The notes under the pieces were generated by a model. That model was not told the origin of the DNA. It did not search any database and was given only the letters and a program-made list of their open reading frames with translations. A program made the translations under genes and the position numbers. Positions 9,515 through 18,772 of a stretch of DNA of 64,000 nucleotides are shown piece by piece. Every line of letters begins with the position of its first letter. Within the stretch, counting starts at the first letter, position 1. The stretch covers positions 1,364,001 through 1,428,000 of the forward strand of contig NZ_CP144913.1 in NCBI RefSeq assembly GCF_037198315.1, in the 5' to 3' direction. The DNA comes from Janibacter sp. A1S7 (lineage in GTDB: Bacteria > Actinomycetota > Actinomycetes > Actinomycetales > Dermatophilaceae).

Positions 9515-9649
9515 GCCGCGCTGGTCCCGATCCCGCCCGACCATCAAGACGTTGGGGAGGGAGACTCGCACCGCGGACGCTTACGTTGTAAAGTCCCGCT
9601 TACGATATGAGCGATGGTGCAGGGTGCGCCGGGTTGGAAGGGGTACGGG

Positions 9650-10144
9650 ATGAGCGACACGGGGACGACGGGAACGTCGACAGCCACCCGGGCGACGACG
9701 ATGACCGGGGGCGCCGGGCAGGAGACCGCGCCGACCGCGAGCACGGTGGATACGGCCACGATCAGCGGGGATGATGGGTCGACTTGGACCGAGGCGGAGG
9801 TGAGGCAGGTGCGAGCCGACCTCACCACCGAGGTCGAGCGGCTGTCCGAGGAGATCGCTGCGATCGAGGCCGAGCTCAGCGGGCCCGTGGCGCAGCAGGG
9901 GGGCGCCGAGGGTCGCGACGAGGCGGATGTCGGGGGCCGGCTCGTCGAGCAGGAGCACGAGATGACCCTGCTCGAGGGGGCCCGTGCGGGTCTGACGCAG
10001 AACCTGGCCGCCCTGGAGCGCCTCGACGCCGGCACCTACGGCACGTGTGAGTCCTGCGGGGAGCCGATCGGAAAGCTCCGGCTGCAGGCCTTCCAGCGCG
10101 CGACCCTGTGCGTGTCGTGCAAGAAGGTGCAGGAGCGGGCCTGA
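9650..10144 (+). CDS. TraR/DksA-family C4 zinc-finger protein
   Basis: A 164-aa protein. The N-terminal ~50 residues are Thr/Gly-rich and probably disordered, the middle is a charged coiled-coil-like helix, and the C-terminus has a C4 zinc finger CESC-N17-CVSC (CGEPIGKLRLQ, RATLCVSCK). Family members bind RNA polymerase through the secondary channel. The acidic coiled-coil tip needed for DksA activity cannot be confirmed by eye. The ATG at 9650 has GGAAGGGG 6 nt upstream. The upstream region has TTAC-N3-GTAA at 9581-9591, similar to a site before the next small ORF. Confidence 0.8.
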   Translation: MSDTGTTGTSTATRATTMTGGAGQETAPTASTVDTATISGDDGSTWTEAEVRQVRADLTTEVERLSEEIAAIEAELSGPVAQQGGAEGRDEADVGGRLVEQEHEMTLLEGARAGLTQNLAALERLDAGTYGTCESCGEPIGKLRLQAFQRATLCVSCKKVQERA

Positions 10145-10337
10145 CGCGTCCGTCCGTCCCCGTGCGAGATGGCCGGGCGTCCTCCCGCTCGTGGAACACT
10201 GTTGTCCCACGGGTGCTTCGCTTGTAAGTTTACGAAGTAATCAGTGCAGCGTGTACGGATGAGGTCCGACGACGAGCTCCCGGTCACACCACCCCCGGAG
10301 GGCGTCGACTGACCACGAGCACGATTCGGAGGCCAGC

Positions 10338-10514
10338 GTGAACCAGGCCCAGCCCGACGACGTGGCAGCGGTGGCGGATCCCTCCGTCGAGCGCTGCAAG
10401 GAGAACGCCCGCCGGCTGCAGATCCTGCGGGAGCGGCTCGCTGAGGGACGCAAGGACACCGCCCACCAGGCCGACGACAGCCCTCCCGGGACGCAGGGCG
10501 ACGCCCCGGACTGA
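10338..10514 (+). CDS. Small hypothetical protein, 58 aa
   Basis: A GTG start with GGAGG (10328-10332) 5 nt upstream and a TGA at 10512-10514. The product is highly charged, with a predicted amphipathic helix around CKENARRLQILRERLAEG and an acidic tail. No domain recognised. The strong ribosome binding site and GC-rich third positions favour a real gene. The 190 bp before it includes GTAA-N2-TTAC (10224-10233), comparable to the TTAC-N3-GTAA site before the DksA-like gene. Confidence 0.5.
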   Translation: MNQAQPDDVAAVADPSVERCKENARRLQILRERLAEGRKDTAHQADDSPPGTQGDAPD

Positions 10515-10710
10515 GGGGGCGGGTCAGGGCGGTCCGGACGAGGCATCACGGGTGACCACCGGAGCTTCCGGAATGGTCGGCGCCTTGGCGCCGTGCAGCG
10601 GTGGGTTTTGGGTATCTTTCGGTGCGGCGCAGGTACGGGTCGGATGCCCATCGAAGCGGCGCCCGTTGTCGTCTCTGCTGCGCTGGTTGGCGCACGAAGG
10701 GTGGTCTGCT

Positions 10711-12474
10711 GTGGTTGTTCGATCGGTGCGGCTTGCTGGTGTTGGTGCCTTGCTGGCCGGGCTGGTGCTCGGCGCCGGGGCGGTTCCGGCGCAGGCCGGC
10801 CCGGCCGCGTCGGGCGCCTCGGGCGCCTCGTGGGAGTTCTCCGGTTCGGGCTTCGGTCACGGGGTGGGGATGTCGCAGTACGGCGCGAAGGCGATGGCCG
10901 ATGACGGCAAGAGCGCCGCGCAGATCCTGAAGTACTACTACCGGGGCATCTCGGTCGACCGGGTGCGCGACGACCAGTTGGTGCACGTCAACGTCGGTGC
11001 GTCGCGTCCGTCGGTGACGCTGCGGACCTCCGCGACACAGTCGGGTGGCGGCTCGTTCACGGTCACGGTCGGCAGCAAGACCCTGAAGGCGTCGAAGAAC
11101 TCGACCGTGAAGGTGGCGCGTTCCGGCGCGAAGGTGAAGGTGTCGCACACGGCCGGCACGAAGACCGTGCACGCCACCGGCCCATCCGCGCAGGTGACCT
11201 TCGATGACGGGAAGACACTGCTGTCGATCGATGGCAAGAGCTACCAGTCGGGGTCGGCGCGGGTGGTGCCCGCCTCGGGCAGCGGGGTGCATGCGGTGAT
11301 GAAGGTGCGCCTGCACGATCAGTACCTGGACAACGTGCGTGAGATGCCGTGGTCGTGGCCGGCGGCATCGCTGCAGGCGCAGGCGGCAGCAGCCCGCGGG
11401 TACGCGCTGCGCAAGGTCGACCGCGGCATCCGCTCAGCCTGCGAGTGCCACGTCTACGACAACACCAGCGACCAGGTGTTCGGCACCTACCCGGGCGCCG
11501 GCGCATCCGGGTGGGACCGGTGGAAGGCTGCGGTACGGGCCGGCGGTACGGGCACCGCGGGGATGGTTCCGCGGTACCACGGTGCCCTGATCGAGGCGGT
11601 GTACTCCTCCAGCAGCGGTGGCCGTACCCAGAACAACGAGGACGTGTTCGGCGGCTCCCCGGTTGCCTATCTGCGCTCGGTCAACGATCCGTACTCGATG
11701 CGCGCGGAGAACCCGCGCCGGTCCTGGACCATCACGGTCTCGGGGACGAAGGTCGACTCGGCGTTCGGGCTGGCGGACGTGGTGGCGGTGGATGTCGCCC
11801 GTCGTACCACTGGTGGTGGGGTCGCCGAGGTGGTCGCCACGTCCAGCACGGGCAAGCGGGCGTCGATGACGGGTGAGCAGATGCGGCGTGGGCTCGGCCT
11901 GCCGAGCACGTACGTGGTCTCGCCGATCAAGGGGACGGGGCCGTTCCCGGACGTGACTGCGGCGACGACCGACTTCACCAAGGAGATCGGTTGGCTGAAG
12001 GACGAGCGGATCACGACGGGTTACGCCGACGGGACCTTCGGGCCGAAGGACGACATCTCGCGTGAGGCGATGGCGGCGTTCTTGTACCGGGCGGCGGGCA
12101 GGCCCGCGGTGGAGAGTGCGCCCGACTTCACGGACGTCGACTCGTCGAGCGCGTTCGCCAGGGAGATCGCCTGGCTCCAGGACGAGCGCATCACCACGGG
12201 CTATGCGGACGGTACGTTCGGTCCCAAGAAGCGGATCTCGCGTGAGGCGATGGCGGCCTTCATGACCAGGTTCCTGCTCGAGGGGAGAGTGCCCGACGCC
12301 ACTGCGCCCTACGAGTTCAGTGACATCGCCGGGACCCAGTTCGAGGACCACATCGCCTGGATCGCGGATCAGGGTCTGACCACGGGCCATGCCGACGGGA
12401 CCTTCCGCCCGAAGAGCACAATCACCCGCGAGGCCATGGCGGCCTTCCTGTACCGCTCGCGGGACATGCTGTAA
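10711..12474 (+). CDS. Secreted SpoIID/LytB-domain protein with three SLH repeats
   Basis: A 587-aa secreted protein. The GTG at 10711 (GAAGGG upstream) gives a signal peptide ending near VPAQAG. The SpoIID domain carries GFGHGVGMSQYGAKAMA and SLQAQAAAARGYALRK, the conserved blocks of SpoIID and amidase enhancers, and EAVYSSSSGG. The C-terminus has three S-layer-homology repeats, each with ITTGYADGTFGPK- and REAMAAF-type motifs. SpoIID proteins are lytic transglycosylases or amidase stimulators; the SLH repeats would anchor it to the wall. The role in a non-sporulating actinobacterium is inferred to be wall remodelling. Confidence 0.82.
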   Translation: MVVRSVRLAGVGALLAGLVLGAGAVPAQAGPAASGASGASWEFSGSGFGHGVGMSQYGAKAMADDGKSAAQILKYYYRGISVDRVRDDQLVHVNVGASRPSVTLRTSATQSGGGSFTVTVGSKTLKASKNSTVKVARSGAKVKVSHTAGTKTVHATGPSAQVTFDDGKTLLSIDGKSYQSGSARVVPASGSGVHAVMKVRLHDQYLDNVREMPWSWPAASLQAQAAAARGYALRKVDRGIRSACECHVYDNTSDQVFGTYPGAGASGWDRWKAAVRAGGTGTAGMVPRYHGALIEAVYSSSSGGRTQNNEDVFGGSPVAYLRSVNDPYSMRAENPRRSWTITVSGTKVDSAFGLADVVAVDVARRTTGGGVAEVVATSSTGKRASMTGEQMRRGLGLPSTYVVSPIKGTGPFPDVTAATTDFTKEIGWLKDERITTGYADGTFGPKDDISREAMAAFLYRAAGRPAVESAPDFTDVDSSSAFAREIAWLQDERITTGYADGTFGPKKRISREAMAAFMTRFLLEGRVPDATAPYEFSDIAGTQFEDHIAWIADQGLTTGHADGTFRPKSTITREAMAAFLYRSRDML

Positions 12475-12543
12475 CGGACCGGCCTACGGCTCGGCGCTCT
12501 CGGCCACCCTCTGCGGTCGGCATGGACGTGACGGGCAGGGCAT

Positions 12544-12586
12544 GACGAAGGGCGGGACCTCCTTGGTGGAAGTCCCGCCCTTCGTC
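12544..12586. terminator. Hairpin terminator between slh gene and glnA
   Basis: A perfect 15-bp stem (GACGAAGGGCGGGAC at 12544-12558, complement at 12572-12586) with a 13-nt loop, followed by GTTT. It lies between convergent genes and can serve both. Confidence 0.8.
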
Positions 12587-12680
12587 GTTTCGAGACGGTC
12601 GCGGGGCGACCTCCTCAAGCAGCGTGGTACCGCTCAGATGCCGCTGTGCTGTTGTTCGACATTTGGCCTCGTTCCTCGGC

Positions 12681-14105
12681 TCAAATATCGAAGTACATCT
12701 CGAATTCGTGCGGGTGCGGACGCATCTGCAGTGGGATGACCTCGTTCTCCCACTTCCACGCGATCCAGGTCTCGATCAGGTCGGCGGTGAAGACGTCCCC
12801 CTCGAGCAGGAACTCGTGGTCCTCCTCGAGCGCCTTCAGCACCTCCGGCAGGGTCGTGGGGACCTGCTCGATGGCCTCGTGCTCGTCCGGCGGCAGCTCG
12901 TAGAGGTCCTTGTCGATCGGCTCCGGGGGCTCGATGCGGTTCTTGATGCCGTCGATCCCGGCCATCAGCTGCGCGGCGAAGCACAGGTACGGGTTGCTCG
13001 AGGGATCCGGGATGCGGAACTCGACGCGCTTGGCCTTGGGGGAGTTGCCCGCGATCGGGATGCGGATGCACGCCGAGCGGTTGCGGGCGGAGTAGACCAG
13101 GTTGATCGGCGCCTCGAAGCCGGGTACCAGGCGACGGTAGCTGTTGGCCGTGGGGTTGGTGAAGGCGAGCAGCGCCGGGGCGTGCTTGAGCAGGCCACCG
13201 ATGTACCAGCGGGCGATGTCGGACAGGCCGCCGTACCCCTTCTCGTCGTAGAAGAGCGGCTCGCCGTCCTTCCACAGACTCTGGTGGGTGTGCATCCCCG
13301 AGCCGTTGTCACCGTAGATCGGCTTCGGCATGAAGGTCGCCGTGCGCCCGTCGTCCCAGACGGTGCTCTTGACGACGTACTTGAACTTCATGATGTCGTC
13401 GCCGGACTGCTGGAGCGTGTTGAACTTGTAGTTGATCTCCTGCTGCCCGGCGGTGCCGACCTCGTGGTGGCTGCGCTCGACCTCGAGGCCGACGGACTTC
13501 ATGTTCAGGCAGATCCTGTCGCGCAGGTCGGCGAAGTGGTCGACCGGCGGGACGGGGAAGTACCCACCCTTGAAGGCCGTCTTGTAGCCCTGGTTGCCGC
13601 CCTCCTCCGTGCGACCGGAGTTCCACGCGGCCTCGATCGAGTCGAGGTGGTAGTAGCTCCCCTGCGGCTGGGTGTCGAAGCGCACGTCGTCGAAGACGTA
13701 GAACTCCGCCTCGGCGCCGAAGAAGGCGGTGTCGGCGATGCCCGTGGACGTCAGGTAGGCCTCCGCCTTCGCCGCGACGTTGCGCGGGTCGCGGCTATAC
13801 TGCTCACCGGTGAAGGGGTCGACGATGGAGAAGTTGAGGATCAGCGTCTTCTCCGCGCGGAAGGGGTCCACGAAGGCGGTGCCGATGTCCGGCACGAGTT
13901 TCATGTCGGACTCGTGGATGGCCTGGAAGCCGCGGATCGAGGACCCGTCGAACATCTGGCCCTCGGTGAAGAAGTCCTCGTCGACGCTCTCGGCAGGCAC
14001 GTTGAAGTGCTGCATGATGCCGGGCAGGTCGCAGAAACGGATGTCGACGAACTTGACGTCCTCGGCCTTGATGAAGTCGAGAACCTCGTCAGGGGAGCTG
14101 AACAA
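12681..14105 (-). CDS. glnA: Glutamine synthetase type I
   Basis: A 474-aa GSI that condenses glutamate and ammonia with ATP. Evidence includes the N-terminal VRFCDLPG-like [13 protein letters not shown], the NRSACIRIP active-site block, and DLYELPPDE with the adenylylation Tyr (about residue 400), so it is likely the GlnE-regulated GlnA1. Homologues begin MFQNADE; the matching MFSSPDE here starts at a TTG (14105) 5 nt after GGAGG, and the nearby ATG at 14110 is out of frame. A GlnR-type box and a TAGTGT -10 lie upstream, so expression should follow nitrogen supply. Confidence 0.93.
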   Translation of the reverse strand: MFSSPDEVLDFIKAEDVKFVDIRFCDLPGIMQHFNVPAESVDEDFFTEGQMFDGSSIRGFQAIHESDMKLVPDIGTAFVDPFRAEKTLILNFSIVDPFTGEQYSRDPRNVAAKAEAYLTSTGIADTAFFGAEAEFYVFDDVRFDTQPQGSYYHLDSIEAAWNSGRTEEGGNQGYKTAFKGGYFPVPPVDHFADLRDRICLNMKSVGLEVERSHHEVGTAGQQEINYKFNTLQQSGDDIMKFKYVVKSTVWDDGRTATFMPKPIYGDNGSGMHTHQSLWKDGEPLFYDEKGYGGLSDIARWYIGGLLKHAPALLAFTNPTANSYRRLVPGFEAPINLVYSARNRSACIRIPIAGNSPKAKRVEFRIPDPSSNPYLCFAAQLMAGIDGIKNRIEPPEPIDKDLYELPPDEHEAIEQVPTTLPEVLKALEEDHEFLLEGDVFTADLIETWIAWKWENEVIPLQMRPHPHEFEMYFDI

Positions 14106-14166
14106 ACCATCCTCCTGGGGTGGGGCGGCAGCCCACGGTGACCTGCCGCAACTGGTGTCGGCTTCG

Positions 14167-14172
14167 ACACTA
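14167..14172 (-). promoter_or_regulatory. glnA -10 box
   Basis: TAGTGT on the minus strand. It would give an RNA start near 14160 and a leader of about 55 nt containing the GGAGG used by glnA. Confidence 0.5.
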
Positions 14173-14182
14173 GGGATGGGCG

Positions 14183-14220
14183 GTTACCCGACCATGACCC
14201 CGATGTTTCACCGGCGTTAC
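14183..14220 (-). promoter_or_regulatory. GlnR box upstream of glnA
   Basis: Read on the minus strand: GTAAC-N6-GAAAC-N6-GTCAT-N6-GTAAC. The first pair (14205-14220) is a perfect match to the actinobacterial GlnR consensus gTnAC-n6-GaAAC and the second pair is a weaker repeat in the right phase. It sits immediately upstream of the -10, the position of an activator site. Confidence 0.75.
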
Positions 14221-14303
14221 ACGCGTCCTCGGACACGTCTGCTGCGTCACAACATTACCGAGTGGGGGTGGCAGGCGGTGGGAGCGGCCACGATCGGGAC
14301 GCA

Positions 14304-14309
14304 TAGGCT
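14304..14309 (+). promoter_or_regulatory. -10 box, leaderless promoter of RDD gene
   Basis: TAGGCT ends 6 nt before the GTG at 14316, and no Shine-Dalgarno sequence is present, as expected for leaderless mRNA. Confidence 0.5.
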
Positions 14310-14315
14310 GCTCGG

Positions 14316-14723
14316 GTGAGCAACACAGGGCACCACCGCGGACCGACCCCGGGCGAAGGGGGGAACCACGCCTCCTTCGGGCGTCGCCTCCTCGCCCTGG
14401 TCGTCGACTGGGCCGCCTGCCTGGTGATCGCCAACGCTCTGTTCGCCACCGTCATCGACCGCAGCCCGGCCGCTGTCTCCTTCCTCCCGCTCGGACTGCT
14501 CTTCCTCGTCCACCTGATCGGCGTCACCCTCGGCGGCGCCTCCTTCGGTCACCGCCTCCTGGGCCTACGGGTGGTGCCGGTGCACGGGGGGTGGGTCACC
14601 CCCCTTCGCTCGGCCGCGCGTGCTGCCCTGCTGTGCCTGGTGATCCCGCCGATCATCGTCATCTCCGACGACGGGCGTGGCCTGCACGACCGCGTCGCCG
14701 GTAGCCGGATCGTGCACGTCTGA
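14316..14723 (+). CDS. RDD-family membrane protein
   Basis: A 135-aa protein with three hydrophobic segments (about residues 27-47, 55-75 and 100-118). The RDD signature appears as RRLLALVVDW near the start, SFGHRLLGLRVV in the middle and DRVAGSRIV at the end. The position opposite glnA matches M. tuberculosis Rv2219A beside glnA1. Function of the family is unclear (ion or solute transport suggested). The stop is 8 bp from the GDSL hydrolase start, so the two are likely co-transcribed. Confidence 0.8.
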   Translation: MSNTGHHRGPTPGEGGNHASFGRRLLALVVDWAACLVIANALFATVIDRSPAAVSFLPLGLLFLVHLIGVTLGGASFGHRLLGLRVVPVHGGWVTPLRSAARAALLCLVIPPIIVISDDGRGLHDRVAGSRIVHV

Positions 14724-14731
14724 GGAGCAGC

Positions 14732-15517
14732 ATGCGGACCCTGCGTTACGTCGCGATCGGCGACAGCCTCTCCGAGGGCGTGGGCGACCTCTCGTGGCCG
14801 GACGGCACGCCGCGCGGCTGGACCGACCGACTGGCCGAGCTGTTGGCCGCCCACCACGGCACGCTCGACTACGCCAACCTCGCCATCCGCGGGTACCGGA
14901 CCGTGGAGGTCCTCCAGACCCAGGTGCAGCCCGCCCTCGCCCTCGACCCCGACGTCGTCACCCTCACTGCGGGCATGAACGACATCCTGCGTCCGCGGCT
15001 GGACGTGGCGGCGCTGCGGCACCGGCTGGTGGAGATCGTCGCCCCCTTCACCGCGAAGGGGGTCCGCGTCGCCGTCGTCCCGATCCCCGACCTGCGTGGC
15101 GTCACCCCGGCCGGGCGGATGCTGCAGCGTCGACGGTTGGTGCTCAACGAGCTCTACCGCCGACTGGCGCAGGAGCACGGGATGATCCCGCCGACGGAGA
15201 CGAGCGGCACCGTCTTCGAGGACCGGCGCGCCTGGGCCGAGGACCGGCTGCACCTCTCCGAGCTCGGGCACACCCGCCTGGCGGTCGCCGCGGCCGAGCT
15301 CCTGGGGACGCCGGCGACGATCGACTGGGCCGGCCTGCCCGAGGGACCGGCGCCGCGCCGGACCCTGCGCACCGAGGTGACCTGGGCCCGCAGGTACGTC
15401 GGGCCCTGGACCTGGCGGCGCCTGCGGGGACGGTCCACCGGGGACGGGCGCACGGCCAAGCATCCCGACCTCGTGCGGCTGACCGCCGAGCGCTGGGAGA
15501 CCGCCGGGAGGAGATGA
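14732..15517 (+). CDS. SGNH/GDSL-type esterase
   Basis: A 261-aa hydrolase. Block I is AIGDSLSEGVGD with the nucleophile Ser, block III is TAGMNDILR, and the C-terminal LHLSELGHTRLA supplies the Asp/His pair, so the catalytic set is complete. There is no signal peptide, so it is probably cytoplasmic. GAGGAG precedes the ATG and overlaps the end of the RDD gene. Substrate unknown; lipase, thioesterase or acetylesterase are all possible. Confidence 0.82.
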   Translation: MRTLRYVAIGDSLSEGVGDLSWPDGTPRGWTDRLAELLAAHHGTLDYANLAIRGYRTVEVLQTQVQPALALDPDVVTLTAGMNDILRPRLDVAALRHRLVEIVAPFTAKGVRVAVVPIPDLRGVTPAGRMLQRRRLVLNELYRRLAQEHGMIPPTETSGTVFEDRRAWAEDRLHLSELGHTRLAVAAAELLGTPATIDWAGLPEGPAPRRTLRTEVTWARRYVGPWTWRRLRGRSTGDGRTAKHPDLVRLTAERWETAGRR

Positions 15518-15555
15518 GGGCGTGGGCTGCGCAGGCCAGGACGACGGGGGTCGGT

Positions 15556-16830
15556 TCAGCCGCGGAAGAAGGTGCGCGCCACCCGCGTCAGGTCGAGCAG
15601 GTCACTCGTACCGGCGAGCTCGCGCGCGGAGTGCATCGACAGGATCGGGATGCCCACGTCGACGGTGCGGATCCCCAGCCGGGTCGCGGTGATCGGGCCG
15701 ATCGTCGACCCGCAGGGCACCGTGTTGTTGGAGACGAAGTCCTGGCTGGTCACCCCGGCAGCGTCGCACCACCCGTGCCAGGCGGCGGAGCCGGTGCCGT
15801 CGCTGGCATAGCGCTGGTTGGCGTTGAGCTTGAGGATCGGCCCGGAGCCGAGCAGCGGGCGCACGTGGGGGTCGTGCTTCTCGGGGAAGTTCGGGTGCAC
15901 CGAGTGGCCGACGTCGCTGGAGACGCACCACGATGACGCGAGGGCGCGCATCCGATCGGCCCGGTCGCCACCGAGCGCCAGCCCGACGCGCTCGAGCACG
16001 TCCTGCAGGAACGGCCCGGCCGCGCCCGATCGGGTCGCGGAGCCGACCTCCTCGTGGTCGAAGACGGCCAGCATCGGGATGTGATCGGTCGCGAGGTCGT
16101 CGCCGACCTCGGTCAGGGCGACGGTCCCGGCGTGCACGCTGGCGAGGTCGTCGAGACGACCGGCCGCGAAGAACGCGTCCTCCCGCCCGAAGACGACCCC
16201 ACGGGCGCTGTCGGCGGTGACGAGGTCGTACCCGCGGATGCGCGAGGTCTCCACCCCGGCGGAGGCGGCCAGCTCGGCGAGCAGGTCGGCGGAGTCGGTG
16301 GCGCCCACGCCCCAGACGGGCTGCGTGTGCGCCTGCTTGTCGAGGGCGAGGCGCTCGTTGGCCTCACGGTCGAGGTGGATCGCCAGCTGCGGCAGCCGCA
16401 GCAACGGGCCCGAGTCGGCCAAGGCCTCGGTCCCGTCGTCGAGGACCAGTCGGCCGGCCAGGCGCAACTCGCGGTCGAGCCAGGAGTTCAGCAGCGGGCC
16501 GCCGTAGACCTCGACACCCGCCTGCAGCCAGCCGTGCCTGCCGGTACTCGGCTGCGGCTTGAGCTTGAAGCCGGGGGAGTCGCTGTGCGCGCCGAAGATG
16601 CGCACGGGCGTCGTGGCGGTCGCCGAGGCCGGCACCACCCACGCGAGGAGGGCTCCGTCACGCACGACCAGGTACGTGCCCGGCGTGTGCGGCCAGGCAC
16701 TCGGCTCGGCCAGGGCCGTGAAACCGGCGGCCTGCAACCGGCGGGCCACCTCGGCCGCGGCGTGGTAGCTGGACGGGGACGCGTCGACGAAGTCGGCGAG
16801 GTCCTCGGCGTGGTCGGTCGGTGCCGGCAC
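15556..16830 (-). CDS. apeB: M18 aspartyl aminopeptidase
   Basis: A 424-aa zinc aminopeptidase of family M18 that removes N-terminal acidic residues. Metal-binding motifs are GAHSDSPGFKLKP (about residue 90), DHEEVGSAT, and SSDVGHSVHPN; the C-terminal GIPILSMHSARE block supplies the final metal-binding His. Length fits the bacterial family. It converges with the GDSL gene and stands apart from the DUF4191 gene upstream. Confidence 0.88.
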   Translation of the reverse strand: MPAPTDHAEDLADFVDASPSSYHAAAEVARRLQAAGFTALAEPSAWPHTPGTYLVVRDGALLAWVVPASATATTPVRIFGAHSDSPGFKLKPQPSTGRHGWLQAGVEVYGGPLLNSWLDRELRLAGRLVLDDGTEALADSGPLLRLPQLAIHLDREANERLALDKQAHTQPVWGVGATDSADLLAELAASAGVETSRIRGYDLVTADSARGVVFGREDAFFAAGRLDDLASVHAGTVALTEVGDDLATDHIPMLAVFDHEEVGSATRSGAAGPFLQDVLERVGLALGGDRADRMRALASSWCVSSDVGHSVHPNFPEKHDPHVRPLLGSGPILKLNANQRYASDGTGSAAWHGWCDAAGVTSQDFVSNNTVPCGSTIGPITATRLGIRTVDVGIPILSMHSARELAGTSDLLDLTRVARTFFRG

Positions 16831-16878
16831 GGGTGCTCTCCTGGAGGGTCTTGACGGGTGCGGTCGTGCCCGGCCGGG

Positions 16879-17601
16879 TCAGCGTCCGCGCAGGGCCTTG
16901 CGGTCCATGCGGGCCTTGTTCGGGTCGACGCCGGCGGGCACGCCCTGCCGCAGGCCCGGGAGGGACTTCAGCCGCTTGTTGACGACCGACATCTCCTCCT
17001 TCGACAGCTGCGGCTTCAGTCGGATCAGCGTGGTGCGGATCTTGCGGGCGGGCAGCTCGCCGTCCCCGGTGCCGACGATGTAGGTGTGGACCGGCACGCC
17101 CGGGGCGACGCGGTTGACCTTCTTGGTCTCCTTGACGAAGAGCTTGTCCACACGGTGCTTCGGTCCCTCGCCCAGCAGCACGACACCCGGACGGCCCAGG
17201 GCACGGAAGACCATGGCGGCGGTCTGGATGTCCCCCGGCTTCGTCGCGTCCGCGGCGACCGGCTCCTGGTCGTAGTACCAGCCGCGCTTGACCGCGGACA
17301 GACCACCGATGGCGGCCCCGCGCTGGCCGTCCATCTGGTTGAACGCGGCCCGCTCACCGCGTCGGGAGAGCACGATCATGGCGGCGAGCAGCCCGATCGG
17401 CAGGGCGATGAAGAAGGAGGACCAGAAGTGGCCCAACAGCAGACCGATGACGGCGCCCACGGCGAGCACGCCGACGAAGGCAAGCAGCATCCACAGGTTC
17501 ACCTGCGGGTCGATCTGCTTGATCGTCTTGTAGACGGACCAGAACCTCTTGAACGGGTTCTCGCGCTTCGGCTTTGCGGGCTTGTCGGACTTTCTGGCCA
17601 T
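16879..17601 (-). CDS. DUF4191 membrane protein
   Basis: A 240-aa protein beginning MARKSDKPAKPKRENPFKR, a basic N-terminus followed by two transmembrane helices (about residues 37-57 and 60-82) and a soluble basic C-terminal domain. This matches DUF4191 (M. tuberculosis Rv2219), which is always near lipA and glnA. It is on the same strand and 38 bp downstream of lipA. Its own TAGACT box sits 8 nt before the ATG. Function unknown. Confidence 0.8.
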   Translation of the reverse strand: MARKSDKPAKPKRENPFKRFWSVYKTIKQIDPQVNLWMLLAFVGVLAVGAVIGLLLGHFWSSFFIALPIGLLAAMIVLSRRGERAAFNQMDGQRGAAIGGLSAVKRGWYYDQEPVAADATKPGDIQTAAMVFRALGRPGVVLLGEGPKHRVDKLFVKETKKVNRVAPGVPVHTYIVGTGDGELPARKIRTTLIRLKPQLSKEEMSVVNKRLKSLPGLRQGVPAGVDPNKARMDRKALRGR

Positions 17602-17609
17602 GGCGGGTG

Positions 17610-17615
17610 AGTCTA
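17610..17615 (-). promoter_or_regulatory. -10 box, leaderless promoter of DUF4191 gene
   Basis: TAGACT ends 8 nt before the ATG at 17601, in the gap after lipA; no Shine-Dalgarno is seen. Confidence 0.4.
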
Positions 17616-17638
17616 GTTCCTTCCCGGGGGTGCCCCGG

Positions 17639-18679
17639 TCAACCGTCCGTGCCGGTGGCCTGCTGCGCGGCGGCCTTCGCCACGAGCGTCGAGGCCTCCT
17701 GCCGGGCGGGCTCGTCGATCGCGTCGGCGAGGTGGGAGAGGTGCTCGGGGATCGCCCGGCCCCACTTGCGCATGGCCGTGGCGTAGAGGCGACCGGCACG
17801 GTAGCTCGACCGCACGAGCGGACCGGCCATGACGCCCTTGAAGCCGATCTCCTTCGCCAGGTCGCTCCAGTGGACGAACTCCTCGGGCTTGGCCCAGCGG
17901 TCGATCGGGTGGTGCAGCTTCGAGGGGCGCAGGTACTGGGTGATCGTGAGGATGTCGCAGCCGGCGTCGTGCAGGTCGCGGATGGCCTCCTCGATCTCGG
18001 CCTCCTCCTCGCCCATCCCGAGGATGAGGTTGGACTTGGTCACCAGCCCGTCGTCGCGGGCCATGGACAGCACCTTCAGGGACTTCTCGTAGGTGAAGGC
18101 GGGACGGATCGTGCGGAAGATCCGCGGCACCGTCTCGAGGTTGTGCGCGAAGACCTCCGGGCGGGCGTCGAAGACCTGCTGCACCAGCTCCGGCTTGGCC
18201 CCGAAGTCGGGCGGGAGGATCTCGACGCCGGTGTTGGGGTTGAGCGCGTGGATCTGGCGGATCGTCTCCGCGTACAGGCTGGCGGCCCCGTCGGGCTGGT
18301 CGTCACGGGCGACGCCGGTGACGGTGGAGTAGCGCAGACCCATCTCCTGCACCGACTCGGCGACACGCCGCGGCTCGTCCATGTCCAGGCTGGTCGGGCG
18401 ACCGGTGGCGATGTCGCAGAAGTCGCAGCGACGGGTGCACACGTCACCACCGATGAGGAAGGTCGCCTCGCGGTCCTCCCAGCACTCGAAGATGTTGGGG
18501 CAGCCGGCCTCCTCGCACACGGTGTGCAGGCCCGCTCCGCTGACACGGCCCTTCATCGCGTTGAACTCGGGGCCCATCTTGGCAGTGGTCCGGATCCACT
18601 CCGGCTTGCGCTCGATGGGGGTCTCGGCATTGCGCGCCTCGACGCGCAGCAGACGACGTCCTTCGGGTGCGACGGTCAC
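17639..18679 (-). CDS. lipA: Lipoyl synthase
   Basis: A 346-aa radical-SAM enzyme that inserts two sulfurs into octanoyl groups on lipoyl domains. The auxiliary [4Fe-4S] cluster Cys are C55, C60 and C66 ([12 protein letters not shown]) and the SAM cluster is CTRRCDFC (C81, C85, C88); the C-terminal [10 protein letters not shown] motif is present. The GTG at 18679 is chosen because AGGAGAG lies 4 nt upstream; the frame is open further up. lipB lies 2.3 kb upstream on the same strand, split from lipA by an acyltransferase gene. Confidence 0.95.
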   Translation of the reverse strand: MTVAPEGRRLLRVEARNAETPIERKPEWIRTTAKMGPEFNAMKGRVSGAGLHTVCEEAGCPNIFECWEDREATFLIGGDVCTRRCDFCDIATGRPTSLDMDEPRRVAESVQEMGLRYSTVTGVARDDQPDGAASLYAETIRQIHALNPNTGVEILPPDFGAKPELVQQVFDARPEVFAHNLETVPRIFRTIRPAFTYEKSLKVLSMARDDGLVTKSNLILGMGEEEAEIEEAIRDLHDAGCDILTITQYLRPSKLHHPIDRWAKPEEFVHWSDLAKEIGFKGVMAGPLVRSSYRAGRLYATAMRKWGRAIPEHLSHLADAIDEPARQEASTLVAKAAAQQATGTDG

Positions 18680-18772
18680 GCAACTCTCCTGGCACTGATC
18701 GACGGCCCGGGAGGTGGCCGGGCTCACTCCCAGCCTACGCCGCGGTCCCCCGGGGGGACGAACGGGTGGTCG

